From positions 1 to 11,121 of the forward strand of contig DALN01000002.1 of the NCBI GenBank assembly GCA_002499455.1: a DNA stretch of 11,121 nt. Direction: 5' to 3'. This document shows positions 1 to 7,349 of this stretch, piece after piece; position 1 is the stretch's first letter, and each line of letters opens with the position of its first letter. This DNA comes from Methanoculleus sp. UBA77 (GTDB lineage: Archaea > Halobacteriota > Methanomicrobia > Methanomicrobiales > Methanoculleaceae). The position numbers were made by a program, and so were the translations under genes. The notes below the pieces were generated by a model. It did no database searches, was not told the origin of the DNA, and was given only the letters and a program-made list of their open reading frames with translations.

Positions 1-6
1 GTCCCC

Positions 7-1135
7 CTATCCCTCGCGAGCGAGGCCGGAAAGCCGGGAGAGCACCCGCTCCCGCGCATCATCCATGTTCGGCCGCGCGACCACGGCGCCGCGCTCGATG
101 CACCGGGCAAGGAGCGCCGTCCCGCCCTCCGGCGCAGGAGCCTGGAGCGGCAGCGTGACCCGCCGGCCGTCCGGCATCTCGTAGACCTGCTTTGCGCCGC
201 TCCGCTTGCCCCGCTTCGCGTAAGGCCGCCCCTCCATCTCGACGATGTCCATCGCAAAGTCGATCACCGGCGCGTTCGCGATCGCCCCCCCGACCCCGAA
301 GGCGTCCGCGATATCGCGGTAGGCCGCGACGTCCTCGCGCGAGAGCCCCCCGGAGAGGAAGATCTTCACGTCCGGGTAGCCGTGGACGTCGAGCTCCCAG
401 CGCACCTCCTCGACGATCGCCCGCATATTCCCCCGCCGGGACCGCGGCGTGTCCAGCCTGACCGCCGTCGCCCCCGAGGCCGCCGCCCTGACCGCCTCCA
501 CCTTCTCGTCGTAGAAAGTGTCCGCGAGCATGATCCGCGGCACCTCCGGCCCCGCACACCGGTCAAACGCGCACCAGGCCTCCTCCTGCCGCGGGTAGCA
601 CATCACGAAGGCGTGCGGCATCGTCCCCGCGAGCGGTATCCCTTCCGGCGCACAGGTGTTGCTCGCGCCGTCCACCCCGCCGATCCAGGCCGCCCGCTCG
701 ATCATCGCCGCGATCGCCGGGTGCTGCCGCCGCGACCCGAAGGAGTAGACCGGCCGGCCCTGCGCCGCAAGCCGGATATGGGCCGCCGCCGACGCCACTC
801 CCTGAGGCGTGGCAGAGGAACCCCAGGATCGCCGTCTCGTAGACCGCGAAGTCCCGGTAGCGCCCCGAGACCCGGAGGACCGGCTCGTTCGGACCGAAGA
901 CCGCGCCCTCCGGCATCGCGTCCACGTCCACCGGCACGCCTTCCAGGAGCTCGACGACGTCGGAAAGCCCGCAGAAGACCCCCCACGGGTCCGGGAGCGC
1001 CGCCGCCGTCACCTCCATCGTGACGTGCGGGTTGACCCCGTCCTTCTCCATGACCTTCGTGACCCGCTCGAAGTAGATGTCCGTGCACCGCCCATTCCGG
1101 ATGGCATCCTCGCCGACCAGCAGAAACCTGCCCAT
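7..1135 (-). pseudogene. pncB: Nicotinate phosphoribosyltransferase, interrupted by a single-base frameshift
   Basis: The family makes nicotinate mononucleotide from nicotinate and PRPP in NAD salvage (cytoplasm). The N-terminal part begins MGRFLLVGEDAIRNGRCTD and runs in one frame to ILGFLCHASG. The C-terminal part continues in another frame as VASAAAHIRLAAQG, then SFGSRRQHP (phosphoribosyl/catalytic His motif), GGVDGASNTCAPEGIPLAG, a GTMPH motif and FLSGG. Dropping one base, the T at 799 (an A inside GGG-A-GTG on the minus strand), joins the halves into about 375 residues, a normal length for an archaeal enzyme. I chose the ATG at 1135 because MGRF matches family N-termini; an in-frame ATG at 1162 would add nine residues. 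The C-terminal 263 codons are open with no other damage, so the lesion is recent or a sequencing error. Identity is fairly sure; whether the gene is dead is not. Confidence 0.8.
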
Positions 1136-1158
1136 GCCTATTCCGGTCGTCGCCGGAG

Positions 1159-1166
1159 ACATAAAC
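1159..1166 (-). promoter_or_regulatory. Possible TATA element for the nicotinate phosphoribosyltransferase gene
   Basis: On the minus strand GTTTATGT lies about 27 nt before the ATG at 1135. That is the spacing expected for a leaderless archaeal transcript starting at or next to that ATG, and no clear Shine-Dalgarno precedes it. The element overlaps the alternative upstream ATG at 1162, which argues mildly for the downstream start. It is a weak match and the call is tentative. Confidence 0.25.
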
Positions 1167-1270
1167 CCTTCCGGACCGCATCGCGGATAGATGGAATTTT
1201 CCGTCAGGACGTCGACCCGATAGACTGAATGTCACACGGACGGGCGTATGCGCCGGTGGGGTGGATCTGA

Positions 1271-1942
1271 ATGCTCGGGATCATCGGGGGCACGAGCCTC
1301 CTCTTCGCCAACCTGCCGCCGCTCGAGAAGCGGACCGTCGCCACCCCCTACGGGAAGGCGGAGGTCTATACCGGAGCCTTTGCGCTCCTCCTGCGCCACC
1401 AGCACAGCCTCCCCCCGCACCGGATCAACTACCGCGCCTGCCTCTCGGCGCTCGCCCTGCTCGGCGTCGACCGGATCGTCGCCTTCGGCTCCACCGGCTC
1501 CCTCCAGCCGGCGATCCCGCCGGGCTCGGTCGTCATCCCGACCGACTACTTAAGCGTCACCGACATCCCCTCCATCTACGAGTGCAGCATTGGCCACGTC
1601 CGCCCCGAACTGGACGCGGACCTCATCCGCACCCTCGGCGAGCTCGTGCCGGAGGCACGGGTGGGCGGGGTCTACGCCCAGACCCGCGGCCCCCGGATCG
1701 AGACCGTCGCCGAGGTCAGGGCGCTCGCAAAGGTCGCGGACATCGTCGGCATGACCGTCGCGAGCGAGGCGACGCTCGCCCTCGAACTCGGGATGCGGTT
1801 TGCCGCCGTCTGTACCGTGGACAACTACGCGAACGGCCTCGGAGGCGAGACCGTGACCTACGAGCATATCCTCGCGACCTCGCGGGCGAACGCGCAGAGG
1901 ACCGAGAGGATCCTCGAGAATATCGTGGAGCACCTTGCATGA
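1271..1942 (+). CDS. S-methyl-5'-thioinosine phosphorylase (MTAP/PNP family)
   Basis: This 223-residue protein belongs to the trimeric nucleoside phosphorylase family (MTAP/PNP). Visible motifs are the N-terminal phosphate loop IIGGTSLL (4-11), RHQHSLPPHRINYRA (42-56), GSTGSLQPAIPPGS (73-86), QTRGPRIET (137-145) and VGMTVASEATLALELG (159-174). Human-type MTAP has a TDYD segment whose Asp contacts the adenine amino group; here the segment reads VDNYANG (183-189), with Asn185 at the apparent position, which suits a 6-oxopurine. Methanogens lack classical MTAP activity and use a deaminase followed by methylthioinosine phosphorolysis, as characterised in Methanocaldococcus. The next gene is such a deaminase and overlaps this one by ATGA, so the product is inferred to release hypoxanthine and 5-methylthioribose-1-phosphate. 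The start is the ATG after a G-rich tract (GGTGGGGTGG); a plain purine phosphorylase is the main alternative. Confidence 0.85.
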   Translation: MLGIIGGTSLLFANLPPLEKRTVATPYGKAEVYTGAFALLLRHQHSLPPHRINYRACLSALALLGVDRIVAFGSTGSLQPAIPPGSVVIPTDYLSVTDIPSIYECSIGHVRPELDADLIRTLGELVPEARVGGVYAQTRGPRIETVAEVRALAKVADIVGMTVASEATLALELGMRFAAVCTVDNYANGLGGETVTYEHILATSRANAQRTERILENIVEHLA

Positions 1943-3255
1943 CCGAATCAGACGACATCTTTACCGCCCGGGGATCGGTCCTGATCGCCGGCGCCATCAT
2001 CGACGGATCGACTGTGGACATCGCGATCGACGAGACCGGCACGATCGCCTGGATCGGGGAGGGCGCGAGGAAGGCGATCGACTCCGATATCGTCATCGAC
2101 GGCTCGGAGAGGCTTGCCGTCCCCGGCCTCGTCAACACCCACACCCACGCCGCGATGACGCTTCTCCGCGGCTACGCGGACGACATGCTCCTGCAGGACT
2201 GGCTCTCGCAGAAGATCTGGCCGCTCGAGGCCCACCTCACCGGCGACGACGTCTACTGGGGGACGAAACTCGCGTGCCTGGAGATGATCAAGAGCGGGAC
2301 CGTCGCGTTCAACGACATGTACTTCTTCATGGACCGGGCGGCCGCGGCGGCCGCCGAGATGGGCATGCGGGCGACGTTCGCCTACGGGTTCATCGATCTC
2401 GGTATCCCCGAGAAGCGGGAGGCCGAGATAGGAGCGACCGAAAGCCTCGTCCGCCAGATCAAGTCGCTCGACAACCCGCGGATCAAGGCCGCCGTCGGCC
2501 CCCACGCCGTCTACACCGTCTCCCCCGACGGCCTCCGCTGGTGCGCGGAGTTTGCGGAGGAGCAGGGGATCGGGATCCACGTCCACCTCTCCGAGACCGA
2601 GAAAGAGGTCATCGACTGCGTCGCCCAGTTCGGCAAACGCCCCGCGGCGCTCCTCGACGAGTGCGGGTGCCTCACCCCCCGGACGGTCGCGGCGCACTGC
2701 TGCTGGCTCGACGAGGCCGAGTGCCGGCTCCTCGGCGAGCGGGGGGTCTCCGCCTCCCACAACCCGGCAAGCAACATGAAGCTCGCCGTCAACCGGGCGA
2801 TGCCCTACCACTGGCTGAAAGCTTCCGGGGCGAACGTCTGCCTCGGCACCGACGGCTGCTCCTCGAACAACAACCTGGATATGTTCGAGGAGATGAAGTT
2901 CGCAGCACTCCTCCAGAAGTTCGCCTGGAACTCCCCGACCCTTCTCCCCGCGGGGGAGGCCATCGCGATGGCAACCGCATCCGGCGCCCGGGCGCTCGGC
3001 ACCGGCCCCGGCACCCTGACCGTCGGCGCCCCGGCCGATATCGTCCTCGTCGACGCCCGTGCGGTCTGCAACACCCCGCTCTACCACCCGAACTCGAACC
3101 TCGTCTACGCCTGCAACGGCGACGCGGTCATGACCGTCCTCTGCCAGGGCAGGGTCCTGATGCACGAGCGGACGGTGCCGGGGGAGGCGGAGATCCTCGA
3201 GGGCGCCGCCGCCGCGGCGCGGTCGCTCGTCGGGCGGGCCCAGCAGGCCTCCTGA
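1939..3255 (+). CDS. dadD: 5'-deoxyadenosine/5'-methylthioadenosine/S-adenosylhomocysteine deaminase
   Basis: This 438-residue protein is an amidohydrolase-superfamily deaminase of the MTA/SAH deaminase group. The metal and catalytic residues are visible: NTHTH (His68, His70) at the start of the barrel, HVHLSE (His216, Glu219), AAHCCWLDE (His253 nearby), SASHNPASN (His274) and LGTDGCSSNNN (Asp305). The small beta-sandwich domain is split between residues 1-60 and about 360-410, as is normal for the family. It hydrolyses the 6-amino group of adenosine-type by-products of SAM chemistry (5'-deoxyadenosine, MTA, SAH), giving inosine analogues. The ATG overlaps the phosphorylase stop (ATGA), so the two are translationally coupled and form a deaminate-then-phosphorolyse pathway. 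The gene ends 11 bp from a convergent neighbour. Which substrate is preferred cannot be read from sequence; in methanogens the role usually assigned is 5'-deoxyadenosine, SAH and MTA removal. Confidence 0.92.
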   Translation: MTESDDIFTARGSVLIAGAIIDGSTVDIAIDETGTIAWIGEGARKAIDSDIVIDGSERLAVPGLVNTHTHAAMTLLRGYADDMLLQDWLSQKIWPLEAHLTGDDVYWGTKLACLEMIKSGTVAFNDMYFFMDRAAAAAAEMGMRATFAYGFIDLGIPEKREAEIGATESLVRQIKSLDNPRIKAAVGPHAVYTVSPDGLRWCAEFAEEQGIGIHVHLSETEKEVIDCVAQFGKRPAALLDECGCLTPRTVAAHCCWLDEAECRLLGERGVSASHNPASNMKLAVNRAMPYHWLKASGANVCLGTDGCSSNNNLDMFEEMKFAALLQKFAWNSPTLLPAGEAIAMATASGARALGTGPGTLTVGAPADIVLVDARAVCNTPLYHPNSNLVYACNGDAVMTVLCQGRVLMHERTVPGEAEILEGAAAAARSLVGRAQQAS

Positions 3256-3259
3256 TCCC

Positions 3260-3267
3260 TCTTTTTT
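3260..3267 (+). terminator. Poly-T terminator of the phosphorylase-deaminase operon
   Basis: A C-T6 tract (3261-3267) follows the deaminase stop by a few bases, with no hairpin needed, in the style of archaeal termination. It fills the 11-bp gap to the convergent propeller gene, whose TGA uses the last T of the run. Confidence 0.5.
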
Positions 3268-4562
3268 CACCCGGACGGCACGTCGAGCAGGTCCGCCACT
3301 GCCGTTATCGTAAGGTCGAACCGGTCCTCCGCTCCGGTCACGTTCTCCCAGGGCCGCCGGTAGACCGCCGAGAACGTGAAGACCCCTGGAGTCCCGGGCA
3401 CGAGCGTCCAGGTCCGGATGCCGCCAACCCCAACGATCCCCTCCGGCGTCGCGTTCGGCCGGTAGCGGTCGTCGGTGATGGTGAGCCCCGGTGAAGCCGT
3501 GGCGATCCACGAATAACCGGTGGACGGGTTCTCCGCAAGGCTGACGAGGACCTCGCTCCCTGCCGGGACGGTCACGTTCTCCCCGTTCTGCTCGATGCCG
3601 AAGTCGTACGGGGTCCCGGCCGCATCCTCGAGCGCGAGGAGGAAGACGTCCCAGTTCCCCGACCGGTTGTCCGTCCAGACGACCCGGTCGCCCGATACGT
3701 GCGGGACGAACTGCCACGCATCGTCAGCGGTAACCTGCCGGGTCTCGCCGGAGGCAAGGTCGCGCAGGTAGATGTCGTCGGTCTCCCGGCCCGTGGTGTT
3801 CTGCCAGACGACCAGGTCCCCGGAGATGTCGGGGTAGGCGGCCGGCCCCGGCGGGCCGCCGGGGATCCGCTCCTCCTCGCCTGTGGCAAGGTCGTGGACG
3901 ACGAGCGAGGCCGAACCGGTCCGGATCTCCGACCAGACGATCCGGTCGCCGGAGATCGCGGGGAAGCCCTGCCGCACGCTGCCGTCACCGAACGGCACCG
4001 GTTCTCCGGCATCCCGGCTGACGAAGACCGTGAAGTTGTCCGCCCAGACGATTGTCCCGCCCGATACGTCGGGGGAGACGACCAGGGGATCGCCCTGCAC
4101 CGGCCCGGACGAGACGCCGGCGACGGTGCCGTCCGTCAGGTTCATGGCCCGGATCCCGGTCTGCCCGTCGAGCCAGACGGCATGATCCCCGTCGATCGCC
4201 GGGACGCTCCCGGCGGCGAGCCGGACCTCCGTGCCGGCGGAAAGGTCGTACAGCCGGACCTCGGGCGCTCCCGACCGGTTATCCTCCCAGACGATGCGGT
4301 CCCCGGAGATATCCGGCCAGAGCGCGACGGCAGTCCCGCTGGTGATCCGGGTCTCTGTGGCGGTCGCGATATCGTAGAGGTAGATATCGCTCCCGCCGTG
4401 CCGCCCGTCGACCCAGACGATCCGGTCGCCGTCTATGGCGGCGAGGCCCTGGCCGCTCCCGTCCGTCGTCACCTGCACCGGCTCCCCGACCTCTGCCCCG
4501 CTCCCCCCGGCCATCAGCATCATCCCGACGATGCATATGCAGTACAGGAATCTCTGTCTCAT
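3267..4562 (-). CDS. Secreted seven-repeat beta-propeller protein with C-terminal chagasin-like (I42) inhibitor domain
   Basis: The protein has 431 residues. Residues 1-23 form a signal peptide (RQR, then a hydrophobic core, then GGSGA), with cleavage likely before Glu24; there is no lipobox or later membrane segment. A core motif, I-(S/D)-G-D-R-I-V-W, recurs seven times at about 43, 85, 123, 166, 203, 246 and 289, often followed by DNRSG and a (D)IYLYDLATG strand, as in TolB-type propellers; the 37-43-residue period suits one blade each. Residues about 318-425 carry all three chagasin loops in order: NPSTGYSW (345-352), GVGG (378-381) and RRPW (402-405). Family knowledge: these loops wedge into the active site of papain-like cysteine proteases. 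The inferred role is an extracellular inhibitor displayed on, or targeted by, a propeller. The start is supported by a strong Shine-Dalgarno and TATA box. Confidence 0.85.
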   Translation of the reverse strand: MRQRFLYCICIVGMMLMAGGSGAEVGEPVQVTTDGSGQGLAAIDGDRIVWVDGRHGGSDIYLYDIATATETRITSGTAVALWPDISGDRIVWEDNRSGAPEVRLYDLSAGTEVRLAAGSVPAIDGDHAVWLDGQTGIRAMNLTDGTVAGVSSGPVQGDPLVVSPDVSGGTIVWADNFTVFVSRDAGEPVPFGDGSVRQGFPAISGDRIVWSEIRTGSASLVVHDLATGEEERIPGGPPGPAAYPDISGDLVVWQNTTGRETDDIYLRDLASGETRQVTADDAWQFVPHVSGDRVVWTDNRSGNWDVFLLALEDAAGTPYDFGIEQNGENVTVPAGSEVLVSLAENPSTGYSWIATASPGLTITDDRYRPNATPEGIVGVGGIRTWTLVPGTPGVFTFSAVYRRPWENVTGAEDRFDLTITAVADLLDVPSG

Positions 4563-4567
4563 TCGTT

Positions 4568-4574
4568 CTCCCCC
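4568..4574 (-). promoter_or_regulatory. Shine-Dalgarno of the propeller-inhibitor gene
   Basis: GGGGGAG lies five bases before the ATG at 4562 on the minus strand, a strong site that fixes the start codon. Confidence 0.7.
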
Positions 4575-4597
4575 GGGACGGGAGAATAGTGATATAG

Positions 4598-4606
4598 TAT
4601 AAAAAT
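4598..4606 (-). promoter_or_regulatory. TATA box of the propeller-inhibitor gene, within a T-rich terminator for the upstream gene
   Basis: On the minus strand ATTTTTATA lies about 36-44 nt before the start codon, so transcription would begin near 4575-4580 and give a short leader that contains the Shine-Dalgarno. The surrounding minus-strand sequence 4601-4619 is rich in T runs and probably also terminates the QueG-like gene lying upstream in the same direction. Confidence 0.5.
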
Positions 4607-4671
4607 TGTTTTATTAAAATCAAGACATGGTGATGTCCGGGCGGGAGCAGGCCCCTCTGCGGAACAACCTT

Positions 4672-5517
4672 CTATCGCGGCCGCCGCGACTCGCAGGGCA
4701 CGCGGGTCTGGCAGAGGCCGCAGCTCGCGGCCGGAATGCCGATCTCGCCCTCGACGAACGGCATCGTCGTCCCCCGGATGTACGCGAAGCACCGCTCCTT
4801 GTCGTGCCCCTCCGCCGAGATCGCGCCTGCAGGGCAGCGGCGGATGCAGGCGTCGCACCCGGAGGGGCGGAGGCAGTACTCAGTCCGGCTCCTGTACGGC
4901 CGCGGCGTTGCGGGAAGGTCTATCGCGGCCACGACCGACCCGAAGCGCACCGCCTTGCCCCGCTCCGTGATCAGGCCGTCGCAGAGGCCGAAGGTGCCGA
5001 GGCCTGAGGCGTAGGCGGCGTGCCGCTCCGACCAGCGCGAGGCGATGCCGAACCGCTCCGAGGTCTCCCGCTGAAACTCCGGGAGCCTGGCCGGGGCGAC
5101 GGCCGGGTATCCGGCCCCGGAGAGCGCCCGGGCGAGGTGGTCGCGGATCCGGTCGTTCACTGCCTCCCCGTAGTGGCGGGCAAGGCTCCAGCGGCGCGAG
5201 GGAAGGACCGTGCACGTGCGGTGGTCGTGCCGTGTCGCGGCGGTCTGCGGCAGCGCCCAGACGATGACGGCGAGATCGGACGCTGCAGCGCCGGAGTCCG
5301 GGAACCCTGTGCGAAACGCCTCAAGAGGCGTCCAGTAAAACGAGCCGATCGTCTCCCGAAACTCGGCATAAAGCGGATCGTCCCCGCGGGAGACGCCGAT
5401 GAGCGGGCTCTCCCAGGCAGGTTCGGCAACCTCCGGGCCGAGCCGGTTGACCTCCGGGTCGGCGAGGATTGACTGAAGCTCTTCGAGGATCTCCGGGATG
5501 CCGAACGGGTTATGCAT
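4672..5517 (-). CDS. QueG-like protein with two [4Fe-4S] cluster motifs (epoxyqueuosine reductase family)
   Basis: The 281-residue protein resembles the catalytic core of epoxyqueuosine reductase and corrinoid-dependent reductases. The family signature SERHAAYASGLGTFGL (163-178) is followed by a GLITERGKAVRFGSVV stretch. A first cluster motif C-X5-C-X2-C-X3-CP uses Cys215, 221, 224 and 228. A second set is Cys243, Cys266, Cys269 and Cys275 (SCGLCQTRVPC). There is no signal peptide or membrane helix. Bacterial QueG is about 350-380 residues and has a C-terminal HEAT-like extension; that is missing here. Archaea normally make archaeosine rather than queuosine, so the tRNA role is unlikely and the substrate is unknown; an iron-sulfur redox role is inferred. 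The ATG at 5517 has no Shine-Dalgarno but sits about 22 nt after a TATA-like element, so the message may be leaderless. Confidence 0.75.
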   Translation of the reverse strand: MHNPFGIPEILEELQSILADPEVNRLGPEVAEPAWESPLIGVSRGDDPLYAEFRETIGSFYWTPLEAFRTGFPDSGAAASDLAVIVWALPQTAATRHDHRTCTVLPSRRWSLARHYGEAVNDRIRDHLARALSGAGYPAVAPARLPEFQRETSERFGIASRWSERHAAYASGLGTFGLCDGLITERGKAVRFGSVVAAIDLPATPRPYRSRTEYCLRPSGCDACIRRCPAGAISAEGHDKERCFAYIRGTTMPFVEGEIGIPAASCGLCQTRVPCESRRPR

Positions 5518-5532
5518 GGTACGCGTCGTGCC

Positions 5533-5544
5533 GGATAAAAAATG
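5533..5544 (-). promoter_or_regulatory. T-rich element: probable acyl-CoA synthetase terminator and TATA box of the QueG-like gene
   Basis: The 38-bp gap between the synthetase stop (TAA at 5556-5558) and the next ATG (5517) contains minus-strand CATTTTTTATCC. The T6 run can end the upstream transcript. The TTTTTTAT core lies 18-25 nt before the ATG, so it can also act as a promoter for a leaderless mRNA. Either role is plausible from sequence. Confidence 0.4.
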
Positions 5545-5555
5545 TGGACCGGGGG

Positions 5556-7256
5556 TTATGCGGTCTCGATCTTCGATGCGCTCTCAAGACCGAGTTCCTC
5601 GATCGCCATCTCGCGCATCTTGAACTTCATGATCTTGCCCGAGACCGTCATCGGGAAGTCGTCGACGAACTTGACGTAGCGCGGGATCTTGAAGTGCGCA
5701 ATCCTGTCGCGGCAGAACTCCTTCACTTCCTCCTCCGTGAGGGTCGCCCCGTTCTCCAGCTTGATCCAGGCCATCAGTTCCTCGCCGTACTTCTGGTCCG
5801 GGACCCCGATCACGTAGACGTCGGCAACCTTCGGGTGGTTGTGGAGGAACTCCTCGATCTCGCGGGGATAGATGTTCTCCCCGCCCCGGATCACCATGTC
5901 CTTCAGGCGGCCGACGATCTTGACGTAATCCTCCTCGTCCATCGTGCCGAGATCGCCGGTGTGGTTCCAGCCGTGCTCGTCGATCGTCGCCCGCGTCGCG
6001 TTCGGGTTGTTGTAGTAGCACCGCATCACGCAGTAGCCGCGGGCGCAGATCTCGCCGGTCTCGCCCCGGGGGAGGATCTTCTTCGTGTTCGGGTCGATGA
6101 TCTTGATCTCGGTGTGGGGGAAGGGCTTGCCCACCGTCGAGACCCGGCGCTCCAGGGGATCGGCGGTCGTGGTCATCGTCACGCCGGGGGAGGTCTCCGT
6201 CTGGCCGTAGACGATCACGATCTCGGACATGTTCATCTTCTTGTTGACCTCCCGCATCACCTCGGTCGGGCAGGGCGACCCGGCCATGATCCCGGTGCGG
6301 AGCGAGTCCAGCCGGTACTTCGCGAAGTCCGGGTGGGAGAGTTCGGCGATGAACATCGTCGGCACACCGTGGACCGCCGTGCACTTCTCGTCCTGGATGG
6401 CCTGGAGGACCGCTTCGGGGTTGAAGACCGGCGCGGGGAGGACCATCGCGGCGCCGTGGGTGACGCTCGCCATGTTCGAGAGGACCATCCCGAAGCAGTG
6501 GTAGAACGGCACCGGGATGCAGAGCCGGTCCTTGTGGGTGAACTTCATCCCCTCGCCGATGATGAAGCCGTTATTCAGGATGTTGTGGTGGGTCAGGACG
6601 ACACCCTTCGGGAACCCGGTCGTCCCGCTGGTATACTGGATGTTGACCGCGTCGTCGAAGTCGAGCGACAGCTCCCGCTCCCGGAGTTCGTCGGGGCTGA
6701 TGAGCGCGGCCATCTCGTGCAACTCGTCCCAGGTGTACATCCCGTTGTAGGGGATGTCGCCGAGGAAGACGACGTTCTTTAAGAACGGGAACTTGTCGCT
6801 GTTGATCCGGCCGGGCTTCGCCTCGAACGCCTCCGGGCAGGACTCGTAGAACATCCCGACGTAGTCGGAGGTCTTGAACCGTCCCTGGATGATGAGGGTC
6901 TGGACCTCGGACTGCTTCATGGCGTACTCGAACTCGTAGGTCCGGTAGGCCGGGTTGATGTTCACCATGATCGCGCCGATCTTCGCGGTGGCGAACTGGG
7001 TGAGCACCCATTCCGCGTAGTTCAGCGCCCAGATGGCGACCCGGTCCCCGCGCTCCACGTCGAGCGCCATGAGGGCGCGCGCAAGGGTGTCGACGCGCTC
7101 AAGAAACTCCGCATACGTCCAGCGGATGTTCTGGTGGACGGAGATGAGCGCATCGCTATCCGGGTGCGCCGCTGCGATTCGGTTCAGCATCTCACCGATT
7201 GTGATGCCGAGCAGAGGTATCTGCGAGTTTCCACACGCGTAACTGCCCTCAACCAT
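5556..7256 (-). CDS. Acyl-CoA synthetase (AMP-forming, ANL superfamily)
   Basis: The 566-residue protein is a complete member of the adenylate-forming superfamily, which activates a carboxylic acid with ATP and then transfers it to CoA. Motifs in order are the phosphate loop YTSGTTGFPKG (208-218), the acyl pocket region FYHCFGM (251-257), the adenine motif YGQTE (350-354), HTGD (432-435), the hinge region GRLKDMVIRGGENIYP (449-464) and the C-terminal catalytic lysine in SGKIMK (Lys541). The length and the overall pattern resemble medium-chain or branched fatty-acid CoA ligases (FadD/AcsF-like) rather than acetyl-CoA synthetase, which is about 650 residues. The N-terminal SYACG...PLLGITIGEML segment matches the usual start of this group and supports the ATG at 7256. 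No Shine-Dalgarno is seen. The substrate cannot be told from sequence; in a methanogen it may serve fatty-acid assimilation or lipoate/CoA metabolism. Confidence 0.92.
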   Translation of the reverse strand: MVEGSYACGNSQIPLLGITIGEMLNRIAAAHPDSDALISVHQNIRWTYAEFLERVDTLARALMALDVERGDRVAIWALNYAEWVLTQFATAKIGAIMVNINPAYRTYEFEYAMKQSEVQTLIIQGRFKTSDYVGMFYESCPEAFEAKPGRINSDKFPFLKNVVFLGDIPYNGMYTWDELHEMAALISPDELRERELSLDFDDAVNIQYTSGTTGFPKGVVLTHHNILNNGFIIGEGMKFTHKDRLCIPVPFYHCFGMVLSNMASVTHGAAMVLPAPVFNPEAVLQAIQDEKCTAVHGVPTMFIAELSHPDFAKYRLDSLRTGIMAGSPCPTEVMREVNKKMNMSEIVIVYGQTETSPGVTMTTTADPLERRVSTVGKPFPHTEIKIIDPNTKKILPRGETGEICARGYCVMRCYYNNPNATRATIDEHGWNHTGDLGTMDEEDYVKIVGRLKDMVIRGGENIYPREIEEFLHNHPKVADVYVIGVPDQKYGEELMAWIKLENGATLTEEEVKEFCRDRIAHFKIPRYVKFVDDFPMTVSGKIMKFKMREMAIEELGLESASKIETA

Positions 7257-7278
7257 TCTATATAAATGAGTGGCGTTA

Positions 7279-7288
7279 CCATTATAGC
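7279..7288 (-). promoter_or_regulatory. Possible TATA box of the acyl-CoA synthetase gene
   Basis: On the minus strand GCTATAATGG is centred about 27 nt before the ATG at 7256, the spacing for a leaderless archaeal mRNA, and no Shine-Dalgarno precedes the ATG. A second, better-looking TATA sequence (minus-strand TTTATATA near 7260-7267) lies only a few bases from the ATG and would place the transcript start inside the gene, so it is less likely unless the true start is downstream. Confidence 0.35.
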
Positions 7289-7311
7289 GTTAATGGTTCC
7301 TTTCCAGCGCA

Positions 7312-7321
7312 ACCATTATAT
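7312..7321 (+). promoter_or_regulatory. TATA box of the tRNA-Trp gene
   Basis: CATTATATTT-type sequence (core TTATAT, 7316-7321) lies about 29-34 nt before the mature tRNA 5' end at 7350. Transcription would start near 7342-7347, leaving a short 5' leader for RNase P, as usual for archaeal tRNA genes. Confidence 0.55.
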
Positions 7322-7349
7322 TTCCATGCGCCAATGATATTGAGGACAG

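Noticed and set aside
1948..3717. 589-codon minus-strand frame opposite the deaminase
   Set aside because: It overlaps two clearly real genes and shows no domain; an antisense artefact of GC-rich codons.
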